From contig DASVLJ010000015.1 of NCBI GenBank assembly GCA_036384915.1, positions 1 to 64,000 of the forward strand: 64,000 bases of DNA, in the 5' to 3' direction. A model generated the notes under the pieces. That model did not search any database. It was not told where the DNA came from and saw nothing but the letters and a program-made list of their open reading frames with translations. Numbering within the stretch: position 1 is the first letter of the stretch; each line of letters opens with the position of its first letter. The position numbers and the translations under genes are program-made. The DNA is from PKWO01 sp036384915. Its GTDB lineage: Bacteria; Pseudomonadota; Gammaproteobacteria; Burkholderiales; Burkholderiaceae_D. Below are positions 53,556-62,234 of this stretch, piece by piece.

Positions 53556-54602
53556 GTGGCAAAGAAAAATACGACAGACTCAAGCGACAAGGCGAGTGCG
53601 CGACGATTGCAGATGGCGGATATCGCGCGTCTGGCCGGGGTGTCAACGGCAACGGTATCGAGGGCGCTGAGCGACAGCCCGTTGATCAGCGACGAAACCA
53701 AGGCCAGGATCGGAGACCTGGCGAAGTCGCTCAACTACAGCATCAATGTGGGCGCGAAGAATTTGCGCCTCGGACAGAACCGGACAATCGCGGTCGTCGT
53801 GCCCTACGACACGCCGAGCAGGCAGCATCTGACCGACCCGTTTTTTCTCGGTATCCTGGGTAGCATTGCCGATGCGCTGACGGAACGCGGCTACGACATG
53901 CTGCTGACCAGGGTCGATTGCGAACGGCTCGACAAGAGCACCGAGCCGTATGAAACCGGGCGTGCCGTCGGCGTCATCCTGATCGGGCAGTGGCGCCATC
54001 ATGACCAGCTCAACGAATTGGCGATACGGGGCTTGCCTATCGTGGTGTGGGGCGCGCAATTCGAGCGGCAGCTCTACACCACGGTGGGGGGCGACAACGT
54101 CAAGGGCGGCTACCTGGCGACGAAGCACCTGCTCGAACTCGGGAAAAGAAAGATCGCCTTCCTGGGCGACGTTGCCTTGGCCGAGGTCGCCCAGCGGCAC
54201 GAGGGATATCGGGCGGCATTGGAGGAATTTGGCGTCAAATACCGCTCCGAGCTGACGCGGCACACGCCTTTCGTTGCGGACGACGGCGCGCGGGCGACGC
54301 GCGAACTGGTGGATGGCAAAGTGCGGTTCGACGCGATCTTCGCCTGCAGCGACATGCTGGCGATGGCCGCAATCAACACGCTGCGCGGCTATGCCATCGA
54401 GGTCCCGGCGCAGGTTTCGGTCGTCGGCTACGACGATACGATTCTGGCCTCGCAGTTCAATCCGCCCCTGACAACCATCCGGCAGCCCATCGACAAGGCC
54501 GGTGCCGCGCTGGTCGATGCCCTGCTTGACCTCATCGGGGGCGGGCAGAACAAGGCGCATGTCCTGGAAACGGAATTGATTGTGCGGGGGAGTGCCGCCT
54601 GA
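53556..54602 (+). CDS. suxR: LacI-family repressor of the sucrose locus (SuxR-like)
   Basis: A 348-residue LacI/GalR regulator. The N-terminal helix-turn-helix is LQMADIARLAGVSTATVSRALSDSPLISDETK (about residues 15-46), followed by the hinge LNYSINVGAKNLRLGQNRTIAVVVP and a periplasmic-binding-like sugar domain. GTG at 53556 is the start, with AGGAA five bases upstream; a longer open frame from 53310 would run through its own operator. It is divergent from the amylosucrase operon and should bind the TGCAATCGATTGCA sites, releasing them in the presence of a sugar effector. Confidence 0.93.
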   Translation: MAKKNTTDSSDKASARRLQMADIARLAGVSTATVSRALSDSPLISDETKARIGDLAKSLNYSINVGAKNLRLGQNRTIAVVVPYDTPSRQHLTDPFFLGILGSIADALTERGYDMLLTRVDCERLDKSTEPYETGRAVGVILIGQWRHHDQLNELAIRGLPIVVWGAQFERQLYTTVGGDNVKGGYLATKHLLELGKRKIAFLGDVALAEVAQRHEGYRAALEEFGVKYRSELTRHTPFVADDGARATRELVDGKVRFDAIFACSDMLAMAAINTLRGYAIEVPAQVSVVGYDDTILASQFNPPLTTIRQPIDKAGAALVDALLDLIGGGQNKAHVLETELIVRGSAA

Positions 54603-54651
54603 AATTCCGCTTGTCGAGCGCGGTGACGGCGCGGCGAAACAAGTACGGCGT

Positions 54652-56436
54652 TTATTGCTCCTTGTCCCCAAGCAGATACTTGCGGCTGGTCTCAAGAAAC
54701 TGCGACTTGGCCGCCCGATGCCGCCGCTTGCCGCGCCTGTCCGCGCCGCCCTCGGGTGCGCTATGCGCGGCGGTGCGGCAGGACGAGAGTGCCAGCACCA
54801 GCGTATCGGCGTAGTTGCCCGGGCCGAGGAGGCCGGTCAGGCCCGCCTTGTCGAGCTTGCCCTTGACCCGCGGGTTGGCTTCGCACAGGATGACGCGCAC
54901 GTTGCGCTTGTGTAGCGATTCGATCACTTCTTCCAGGGTCAGGAGCGCCGTCATGTCGACGAAGGGCACGCGCTTCAGGCGCAGCACCAGCGCGCCGGGA
55001 TCGGTGTGCGATTTCGCCAGCGCGCTTTCGAAGGTTTCGACCGCGCCGAAAAAGAACGGGCCGTCGATCGCGTAGACCAGCACGCCCGGCGGCAGGGTGC
55101 GGTCCTTCCAGCCCTGGCGCTGCAGTTCGGCGCCGAGCTCGTGGCCGGCCTCGCCGCCCAGCTCCCCGCCTTCTATGCGCTGCACTTCCACCGAGGCGGC
55201 CATGCGCCGCATGAACTGCAGCATGGCGAGGATGACGCCGATGTTGACGGCGACCACCAGGTCGACGAATACCGTCAGCAGGAACGTGATCGCCAGGATC
55301 GCTACGTCGGCCCGCGGCGCCCGGCGCAGCATGCGCAGCACGTGCGGCAACTCGCTCATGTTGTAGGACACCACGAACAGGATGGCGGCCAGCGCGGCCA
55401 GCGGCACATTCCGCGCCAGCGGCGCCAGCAGCACGATGACCAGCACCAGGGTGATGGAATGCGTGACGCCCGCCAGCGGGCTGCTGCCGCCGTTGCGGAT
55501 GCTGGTGGCGGTGCGTGCGATGGCGCCCGTGGCGGCGAAACCGCCGAACAGCGGCGCGGCAAGGTTCGCGATGCCCTGGCCCACCAACTCCTGGTTCGAA
55601 TCATGGCGCGTGCCGGCCATGCCGTCGGCCACCACCGCCGACAGCAGCGATTCGATGGCGCCCAGCATGGCGATCGTGAAAGCCGGCCCTACCAGTTCCA
55701 CCAGCCGCGCGGCACTGATCGAGGGCAGGGCGAACGAGGGCAGTTGCTGCGGAATGCCGCCGAACGCACTGCCTATGGTGGCCACGCCGTCGACATGCCA
55801 GAATGTTTGCGCGGCCGTGGCGCACACCATCGCAGTCAGCGGGCCGGGCACGCGCCGCAGGAAGGGCAGGCGGGTCGAGAACAGCACCAGCAGCAGGCTG
55901 CCCAGGCCGAATGCCGTGGTGGCAGGATGCAGGTGCGGCAGGGCTTGCAGGGCATGCCAGAGCTTGTCGTGGAAGTGCGCGCCCGTCACCCCTTGCAGGC
56001 CGAAGAAATACTGCCATTGCCCGACCCAGATGATGACGCCTATGCCCGCCGTGAAGCCGGCGATCACCGGAGCAGGAATGAACTTGATAACGCTGCCCAG
56101 CTTCGCCAGGCCCATCACCAGCAGTATGGCCCCGGCCATCAGGGTGGCGATCTGCAAACCGTCCACGCCGTACTTTGCCGTGATGCCGGAGAGGATGGCG
56201 ATGAAAGCGCCCGTCGGGCCGGCGATCTGCACGCGGCTGCCGCCCAATGCCGCAACCAGGAAGCCGGCCACGATGGCCGTATACAAGCCCTGTTCGGGCC
56301 GCACCCCGCTGGCAATCGCGAAAGCCATGGCCAGCGGCAGCGCCACCACGCCCACGATGATGCCGGCCACGATATTGGGCAGGACGCTTGCGCGCGTGAA
56401 CAGGCCGGCGTGCCTGGCTTCGAGCAGGTTGATCAT
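54652..56436 (-). CDS. SulP-family anion transporter with STAS domain
   Basis: A 594-residue permease of the SulP (SLC26) group, with about twelve membrane helices (VLPNIVAGIIVGVVALPLAMAFAIASGV is the first) and a cytoplasmic STAS domain (about residues 445-555: GVLVYAIDGPFFFGAVETF). Bacterial members carry sulfate, bicarbonate or dicarboxylates; no carbonic anhydrase is fused. The tail is basic (RRGKRRHRAAKSQ). The ATG at 56436 is chosen because it directly precedes the transport domain; a start at 56511 would add a Pro/Gly-rich piece. It converges on the sux regulator gene. Confidence 0.9.
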   Translation of the reverse strand: MINLLEARHAGLFTRASVLPNIVAGIIVGVVALPLAMAFAIASGVRPEQGLYTAIVAGFLVAALGGSRVQIAGPTGAFIAILSGITAKYGVDGLQIATLMAGAILLVMGLAKLGSVIKFIPAPVIAGFTAGIGVIIWVGQWQYFFGLQGVTGAHFHDKLWHALQALPHLHPATTAFGLGSLLLVLFSTRLPFLRRVPGPLTAMVCATAAQTFWHVDGVATIGSAFGGIPQQLPSFALPSISAARLVELVGPAFTIAMLGAIESLLSAVVADGMAGTRHDSNQELVGQGIANLAAPLFGGFAATGAIARTATSIRNGGSSPLAGVTHSITLVLVIVLLAPLARNVPLAALAAILFVVSYNMSELPHVLRMLRRAPRADVAILAITFLLTVFVDLVVAVNIGVILAMLQFMRRMAASVEVQRIEGGELGGEAGHELGAELQRQGWKDRTLPPGVLVYAIDGPFFFGAVETFESALAKSHTDPGALVLRLKRVPFVDMTALLTLEEVIESLHKRNVRVILCEANPRVKGKLDKAGLTGLLGPGNYADTLVLALSSCRTAAHSAPEGGADRRGKRRHRAAKSQFLETSRKYLLGDKEQ

Positions 56437-56766
56437 CGCGCATGCCCCCGGCCCCGCGAATCCGGAAGCATGCGGCCCCGCTCGCGGAGGCGCTGAACCG
56501 GGCTGAGGCAAGACTTCGAAGCAGGCATGGTATGCGAACTTACAAAGCAGGTTGTTGGAATCTTATGATCCTATGATGAAAATAATATTATCATGTTATT
56601 GTCATGCCAGTTAGGCAGGTTGCGGCGACCGCAGCTTGTGCCGAACTAACATCGTCAGTGAGCAACACCATAGCCTTTTTGCTTTGACCGAAGCATTGGG
56701 CCTCGTCCCCTTTTCATGCAACAATGCAAGGCTGCGCCCGGCCAACCAGATCATGGGGAAATAAAC
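56437..56766. other. AT-rich divergent gap
   Basis: Between the leftward SulP gene and the rightward zinc-ribbon gene. It holds an AT-rich core near 56560-56605 with the palindrome ATAATATTAT (56582-56591) and two TATGAT words, probably promoter DNA for both genes, but no pair of boxes with standard spacing could be fixed. Confidence 0.4.
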
Positions 56767-57315
56767 GTGGAATTAAATGAAGAAGCGATTCGCGCCAGGC
56801 TCAAGGTCACGCCGCCGGCATGCTTTGCGAGCATGAAACCGCTGCGGGACGAACCGCCGGCGCAGTGGGCGGGCAAGAATCTGACGGTATGGAAGCTGGC
56901 CTGCCCTTGCGGCGGCGACCATGGCCAATTCCTCGGCTATCCGGTCGGCAAGTTCAACCCGCATTACGACGGCCCGGAATACCTGAGCCCGTTCGCTTTC
57001 CGCTGCGCCAAGTGCGGCACGGTGCACGAGGTGATGGATACCAACCGGCACGGCTATCACGCCTACATCTGCGATTCGCCCAGCCACATCACCGGCGAGG
57101 GCGAAAAGAGTGTCTATGCCTGCGCCAAGTGCCATGGCACCGATCTTGCCGTCAAGGTTTGCCTGTTCCACTGGGACGACATCATCGAGATGATCGAGGA
57201 AGAGCCGGAGGAATTCGCCGACAAGGCGGAAAACATGTTCATCGAATTCCATGCCTTCGGCCATTGCCAGGCATGCGGCCACGAAGAGAAGGTGGCGGAG
57301 TACAACAAGCTGTAG
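56767..57315 (+). CDS. Zinc-ribbon hypothetical protein
   Basis: A 182-residue cytoplasmic protein with four Cys pairs: CPCGG, CAKCG, CAKCHG and CQACGH, enough for two zinc ribbons. The rest is acidic (DDIIEMIEEEPEEFADKAENMF). No known family is recognised; it resembles uncharacterised proteins rather than any enzyme. The GTG at 56767 has GGGGA eight bases before; an upstream ATG at 56716 lacks a ribosome site. The next gene starts 91 bp later on the same strand. Confidence 0.72.
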   Translation: MELNEEAIRARLKVTPPACFASMKPLRDEPPAQWAGKNLTVWKLACPCGGDHGQFLGYPVGKFNPHYDGPEYLSPFAFRCAKCGTVHEVMDTNRHGYHAYICDSPSHITGEGEKSVYACAKCHGTDLAVKVCLFHWDDIIEMIEEEPEEFADKAENMFIEFHAFGHCQACGHEEKVAEYNKL

Positions 57316-57406
57316 CGCATGACGCTCGACGGCATCGGGGACTTGATCGGAAGCGCCGATGGGCCGGGTGGAAGCGTGGCGCCGTATTGAACGGGGATGG
57401 CAAGGC

Positions 57407-58036
57407 ATGAGCATCGACATCTACTTCATGTTCCAGAGCAGGCAGGCAAACGGCTGGGAAGACATTCCTTGCGAATACAACGGCTTCCATGCCGGGCGCG
57501 ACCGGGCCTTGTTCTCCTGGCTGGCCCTGGGCGGCGGCGACGGCAAGAACTCCTATGTCATCGAACCGCTGGCCAAGCCGCGCGGCTTCCCGGACGACTT
57601 CGTCATCGTCGACAAGGTGTTCCACCCGATCAAGGACCTCAAGGTCCTGGCTGAGGAAAAGCGCGGCTATTTCCAGAAGCGCGACATGCGCGTGCTGATG
57701 GGGCATGCCGATTTTTCGTATTACCTGGCTTACGAAATCCTCAAGGCCGAGCCGCCGAGGGTAATGCGTTCCGTGGCCGTGCCCATCGAAGAATATCGCC
57801 GCTGGGACAAGCGCGGCATGCCGGGCGCGGGCGAGCCCGTGCCGCGCGGCTGGAAGCGCCATCCATCCTACGCCGGCCGGGGCTACGCTGCGCCGGACGA
57901 GATCGATACGGCGACGGCCTTCGTCGTGGTGGATGCGGAATACGACTTCGGCAAGGACTTCGCCTGGTTCCTCGACCTGCTGCGCCGGCTCGGCGAGGAG
58001 CATGGCGAGGTGCGCTTCATGTTCGGTTTCGCTTAA
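57407..58036 (+). CDS. Hypothetical protein resembling a phage GCDIH-type family
   Basis: A 209-residue protein. Its plan (MSIDIYFMFQSRQANGWEDI, GRDRALFSWLALG, PRGFPDDF, and the end EVRFMFGF) recalls a widespread phage protein group that reads GCDIH...E.R..G.W, RNYxLFAxLAGVR, PRGLPxD and VRxVFxFDN. This is recognition by pattern only. No integrase or other phage gene is nearby, so it may be a domesticated copy. Function unknown. Start at 57407 has AAGG just upstream. Confidence 0.68.
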   Translation: MSIDIYFMFQSRQANGWEDIPCEYNGFHAGRDRALFSWLALGGGDGKNSYVIEPLAKPRGFPDDFVIVDKVFHPIKDLKVLAEEKRGYFQKRDMRVLMGHADFSYYLAYEILKAEPPRVMRSVAVPIEEYRRWDKRGMPGAGEPVPRGWKRHPSYAGRGYAAPDEIDTATAFVVVDAEYDFGKDFAWFLDLLRRLGEEHGEVRFMFGFA

Positions 58037-58074
58037 GCCACTTTTACCACGTTCACCGCGTTCATCGACACGCC

Positions 58075-60447
58075 ATGACCAGAAGCGCCGCGCCCCGATC
58101 CGCACTCTCCTTATCGCTGACCCTGGTTTTTCTGTGTTCCGGCTTCGCCGCGCTGTCGTACCAGACCTATTTCGCCAAGAAGCTCGCGCTTGTATTCGGC
58201 AGCCAATCGAGCGCCGCCTATACGGTGCTGGCGATCTACATGGCCGGTATGGCGCTCGGTTCCGCGCTCGGCGCCATGCTGGCGCGCCGCGTGCGCCGGC
58301 CGCTCTTCTGGTATGCGGGCGCCGAAGCCGTGATCGCCCTCTATTGCTGGGTGACGCCCGATATCTTCTCGCTCGCCCACGGCTTCTACGTCGAACTGGC
58401 GCAAGGCGTGCGCCCCGATGCCGGGCAACTGGTGCTGGACCAGGTCTTGCTCGGTGCCGCCGTACTCTGCCTGCCTACCGTGTTGATGGGGTTGACCTTG
58501 CCGCTCCTGGTGCGTGCGGTGGCGGGCCTGCAGGAATGTTTCGCGGCGCTGTCCGGCCTGTATGCCGCCAATACGCTAGGTGCGGCCGTGGGTGCCTTGT
58601 GCGCCGGCTATTGGCTGATACCCGCGCTCGGCATGCGCGGCACGCTGGGCGTATCCTGCCTGATCGACCTGCTGGTGGCGGCAGCGGCGATCGCCATCGC
58701 GCGCCGGCTGGGTGAGGCGCCGCCGGCCGCTACGGACGACGCCGCGAACCAATCCGGCCCGTCGGGCCGGGGACGGCGCCTGGCGCTGCTGTTCCTGTTC
58801 GTCACCGGCGCGATCACCATGCTGCTCGAAGTCTCGACCATGCATCTGCTGGCCGTGGTGATCGGCAACAGCGTCTATGCCTTTGCCCTGATGGTCGCTT
58901 GCTTCCTGCTCGGCCTGGGCCTTGGCGGCAGCTGCGCAACCCGTGTCGCGGGAGCCGAGCCGGCCATGCACCTGGCCCGCGCCACCTTCCTGCTCTCCGC
59001 CTGCATCCTGGTTTCGACCTTTCTATGGCAGGCCGCTTCCAGTTATTTCTTTTGGCTTGCCGCGCACGAGGTGCCGCATTCGTTCGCCCTGCGCGAAGCC
59101 TTGCGCGTGCTGCCTGCGTTTTTCATCCTGGTGCCGCCGGCCTTCGCCATCGGTGCGCTCTATCCGCTGACCATGAGCCTGGCGGCGCAAGGCCGGCACG
59201 ACCGCATCGGCGTTCCCGGCGCCTTGAACACCGTGGGCAATATCGCCGGCGTGCTGGTTGCCGGTTTCGTGCTGCTGCCCGCCATCGGCGGCCTCGGCAT
59301 TACACTGGTGGCGGCTGCATTGGCCGCCGGCATGCTCGCACTTGCTCTCGTCTTGGCCTTTACCATGGCGCCGCGGGCGGATTGGCGCCTCGTCGGCGCG
59401 CTGGCCGCGATTGCGCTTTTGTTTATCGCCGCGCCCAAGCGGCTCGACTGGAGCCGCGTCGCCTCGGGGGTGAACGTCTATTTCAGCATTCCCTATTATG
59501 CCGGCGGCAGCGTGATCGATTCCGCCGAAAGCGCCGACGGCGGCCTGACCGCGATCTTCGGCCAGCGTTTCCCCGGCGAGGCGATACCGCACAAGACCCT
59601 CACCACCAACGGCAAGTTCGAAGGCAACAACGTCATGGCGCAAGGCGGCGAAATGGAAGCGCAAGTGGGCCTCGGCCTGTCGCCGCTGATGCACGTCTCG
59701 CATTTCGACAACGCGCTCGTGATCGGCTACGGCGCCGGCATCACGTCGATGACGATACACGAAGCAGGCTTCAAGCATCTCGACATCGTGGACCTTAGCC
59801 GCGACCTGGTGCGCCTGTCGAACCGTCATTTCGACACCGTCAACTTCGGCGTCGCATTCCAGCCCGATGTGACGATGTACTACACGGACGGACGCAACTA
59901 CCTCGGCCTGACGAACGAGAAATACGACCTGATCGCCATGCAGCTCTCCTCGATCTGGTTCGCCGGCACCGCCTCGCTCTACAACCGCGAATTCTATGCC
60001 CTGGCCGCATCGCGCCTGCGCCCGGGCGGCGTGCTGCAGCAATGGGTGCAGCTCCACCACACCACGCCGCAAGACCTGCAAGCCATCTTCGCCTCCGCTG
60101 CGCAATCGTTCGACCATGTCTGGTTCTACGTCATCGGCGGGCAGGGCGCCTTGATCGCCAGCAACGGACCGTTGGCCGAGCCGGACGGCGTCAAGCGCGA
60201 ACGCGTGCGCGCCACGGCCGCCAAGCCGCGCCTGCAACCGTTTGTGGCGCTATTCCATGGCGGCATCGACGCCGTGCTGGAAGGTGAGCTGCTGCCCCCC
60301 GAGGTTGTGGCGCGCTGGGTGCAAGGCAAGAACGTGCCGCTCTCGACCGACGATAATCTGTATCTGGAATACAGCACGCCCAAGGGCAATGCCTTGCGTG
60401 CCGAAGTCGCCAATGCCAATCTGGGTTATTTGCAGAACCTGCGGTAG
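58075..60447 (+). CDS. Membrane-fused spermidine-synthase-like protein
   Basis: A 790-residue protein. Residues about 10-470 make a MFS-like bundle of roughly twelve to fourteen membrane helices; residues about 500-770 form a spermidine-synthase-like (class I methyltransferase-fold) domain with the cosubstrate motif VIGYGAGITSMTIHEAG and TDGRNYLGLTNEKYDLIAMQ. In true aminopropyltransferases the last motif reads like YDxIxxDxxDP; here the aspartate is replaced (YDLIAMQLSS), so standard polyamine synthesis is doubtful. Function unknown. It follows the previous gene by 38 bp. Confidence 0.85.
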   Translation: MTRSAAPRSALSLSLTLVFLCSGFAALSYQTYFAKKLALVFGSQSSAAYTVLAIYMAGMALGSALGAMLARRVRRPLFWYAGAEAVIALYCWVTPDIFSLAHGFYVELAQGVRPDAGQLVLDQVLLGAAVLCLPTVLMGLTLPLLVRAVAGLQECFAALSGLYAANTLGAAVGALCAGYWLIPALGMRGTLGVSCLIDLLVAAAAIAIARRLGEAPPAATDDAANQSGPSGRGRRLALLFLFVTGAITMLLEVSTMHLLAVVIGNSVYAFALMVACFLLGLGLGGSCATRVAGAEPAMHLARATFLLSACILVSTFLWQAASSYFFWLAAHEVPHSFALREALRVLPAFFILVPPAFAIGALYPLTMSLAAQGRHDRIGVPGALNTVGNIAGVLVAGFVLLPAIGGLGITLVAAALAAGMLALALVLAFTMAPRADWRLVGALAAIALLFIAAPKRLDWSRVASGVNVYFSIPYYAGGSVIDSAESADGGLTAIFGQRFPGEAIPHKTLTTNGKFEGNNVMAQGGEMEAQVGLGLSPLMHVSHFDNALVIGYGAGITSMTIHEAGFKHLDIVDLSRDLVRLSNRHFDTVNFGVAFQPDVTMYYTDGRNYLGLTNEKYDLIAMQLSSIWFAGTASLYNREFYALAASRLRPGGVLQQWVQLHHTTPQDLQAIFASAAQSFDHVWFYVIGGQGALIASNGPLAEPDGVKRERVRATAAKPRLQPFVALFHGGIDAVLEGELLPPEVVARWVQGKNVPLSTDDNLYLEYSTPKGNALRAEVANANLGYLQNLR

Positions 60448-60744
60448 CTCGCCGCATATCGGGCTGGGCGGAGACTTCCTGCCTGACTTCGCTGACCAAT
60501 GCCGGTAGCGCGAACTGCAACATCACCTGTCGGACCAGCGGGTGCAAGGTTTATGTCAATGGTACGGCTTTGAGTCCCTGACTTTTTGCGCCTTCAGCTT
60601 CCTGTGTGCCCACTCAGGCGCCGGCAACTGCCGGCGTTCCGACCCGCCTTGCCTTTGACCTGCATCAAAATTCTCCGGCAATTTTCCCCATAGCATAGGA
60701 ACGATGCGGCTGGAATTTCGATATGCCGTCAAGCCAGGAAGGGA
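60448..60744. other. Gap with a possible gene remnant and hairpin
   Basis: One frame between about 60471 and 60578 reads a Cys-rich, protein-like end (NAGSANCNITCRTSGC, then VYVNGTALSP, stop), without a start codon, so it may be the tail of a lost gene. A perfect hairpin CGCCGGCA (60619-60626) / TGCCGGCG (60629-60636) follows. Confidence 0.35.
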
Positions 60745-61377
60745 ATGCCAATGAAGCCGTGGATCGTCATCGCCATCGTCGCCGTGCTGCTGCTGATGCT
60801 GTTCGGCGGAACTTACAACTCCTTGCAGGTTGCCGACGAACAAGTCAAGGCAAGCTGGGCCGAGGTGTTGAACCAGTATCAGCGCCGCGCCGATCTGGTA
60901 CCCAACCTGGTCAATACCGTAAAAGGCTATGCCGCGCATGAAAGCGCGGTGCTGGAGCAGGTCACCGCGGCGCGCTCTCGCGTGGGCAGCATCCAGGTTA
61001 CGCCGGAACTATTGGAAAACCCGGAGGCATTCGCCAAGTTCCAGCGCGCGCAGGGAGAATTGAGCGGCGCCTTGTCGCGTCTCCTGGTTGTTTCCGAGCA
61101 GTATCCGAACCTCAAGGCGGACGCTAATTTCCGCGATTTGCAGGCGCAGCTGGAAGGCACGGAAAACCGCATCGCGGTCGCACGCAAACGCTATATCGAA
61201 TCGGTGCAGGGGTATAACCTTGCCGTGCGCAAGTTCCCGGCCAATATGGTGGCGGGCATGTTCGGTTTCCGCGTCAAACCGAACTTCACGGTCGAGGACG
61301 AAAAGAGCCTTGCCGTTCCACCCAAGGTCGATTTCGGCACGTCGCCGAAACCGGCGGCCCCGGGTTCGGCGCCATGA
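60745..61377 (+). CDS. lemA: LemA-family protein
   Basis: A 210-residue membrane-anchored protein. One N-terminal helix (WIVIAIVAVLLLMLFGG) is followed by the LemA core starting with YNSLQVADEQVKASWAEVLNQYQRRADLVPNLVNTVKGYAAHE, a long helical bundle predicted outside the cytoplasm. Its exact role is not settled. It overlaps the TPM-domain gene by the ATGA junction, the usual pairing of LemA with a YgcG/TPM protein. Starts at 60745 and 60751 both have AGGA/AGGGA in reach. Confidence 0.92.
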   Translation: MPMKPWIVIAIVAVLLLMLFGGTYNSLQVADEQVKASWAEVLNQYQRRADLVPNLVNTVKGYAAHESAVLEQVTAARSRVGSIQVTPELLENPEAFAKFQRAQGELSGALSRLLVVSEQYPNLKADANFRDLQAQLEGTENRIAVARKRYIESVQGYNLAVRKFPANMVAGMFGFRVKPNFTVEDEKSLAVPPKVDFGTSPKPAAPGSAP

Positions 61378-62222
61378 CTTCGCTCAAGGCCGCATTGCGG
61401 CCCTTGTTCCTGCTCCTGTTCCTGTTTTCGCTGCTGTCGGCGACGCTGGCACGCGCCGCGGTGCCGGTTCCATCCTTGACGGCGCGGGTCACCGACCAGA
61501 CGGCAACCTTGAGTGCGGAGCAGGTTGCAGCGCTGGAAGCCAAACTGGCGCAATTCGAGCGGCAAAAGGGCACGCAGATCGCAGTGCTGATCGTGCCGAC
61601 CACCGGCGACGAGACGATCGAACAATACGGCCTGCGTGTGGCGGAGACCTGGAAGCTCGGACGCAGCAAGGTCGACGACGGCGCCTTGCTGCTGGTGGCC
61701 AAGAACGACCGTGCCTTGCGCATCGAGGTCGGCTACGGCCTGGAAGGCGCACTCAACGATGCGGTGAGCAAGCGCATCATCAGCGAAACCGTCGTGCCGC
61801 GATTCCAGGCCGGCGATTTCTTCGGCGGGATCGATGCCGGCGTCGATCAAATGATCGCCGTCGCAAACGGCGAGGCGCTGCCGGCTCCGGAACCAAAAGG
61901 GGATGTCGGTCCCGGCGATCTGCGTGGCATTGCCGTGGTCTTGCTGGTGGTGGTTGCGGTGCTGGGCTCGCTGTTTCGCGCCTTGCTCGGCCGTTTCCCC
62001 GGCGCGGTGTTAACGGGCTGCGGCGCGGCGATTCTGCTTTGGGTGTTTAGCGGTGTACTCTGGATAGGTATCGGCGCCGGATTGGTCGCATTCTTCTTTA
62101 CCTTGCTTGGCGTCGGCAGGGGCGGCATGGGGGGCGGATTCGGCGGCGGTTCCGGCGGAGGAGGTGGTTTCGGCGGGGGCGGCGGCGGATTCGGCGGCGG
62201 CGGTGCCTCCGGGAAATGGTGA
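61374..62222 (+). CDS. TPM-domain membrane protein (YgcG family)
   Basis: A 282-residue protein with a signal peptide (LFLLLFLFSLLSATLARA), a TPM domain (about residues 35-160, LTARVTDQTATLSAEQVAALEAKLAQFERQKGTQIAVLIVPTT then LRIEVGYGLEGALNDAVSKRIISE), two membrane helices (about 185-205 and 215-243) and a glycine-rich tail (GGGFGGGGGGFGGGG). It is translationally coupled to lemA. Such pairs are linked to envelope stress or assembly in several bacteria, without an agreed activity. The end converges on the alcohol dehydrogenase gene 12 bp away. Confidence 0.92.
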   Translation: MTSLKAALRPLFLLLFLFSLLSATLARAAVPVPSLTARVTDQTATLSAEQVAALEAKLAQFERQKGTQIAVLIVPTTGDETIEQYGLRVAETWKLGRSKVDDGALLLVAKNDRALRIEVGYGLEGALNDAVSKRIISETVVPRFQAGDFFGGIDAGVDQMIAVANGEALPAPEPKGDVGPGDLRGIAVVLLVVVAVLGSLFRALLGRFPGAVLTGCGAAILLWVFSGVLWIGIGAGLVAFFFTLLGVGRGGMGGGFGGGSGGGGGFGGGGGGFGGGGASGKW

Positions 62223-62234
62223 ATTCGCTGTAGC

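Noticed and set aside
55006..56506. Long rightward frames opposite the SulP gene
   Set aside because: Low-complexity Gln/Arg/His composition, typical of shadow frames of membrane protein genes.
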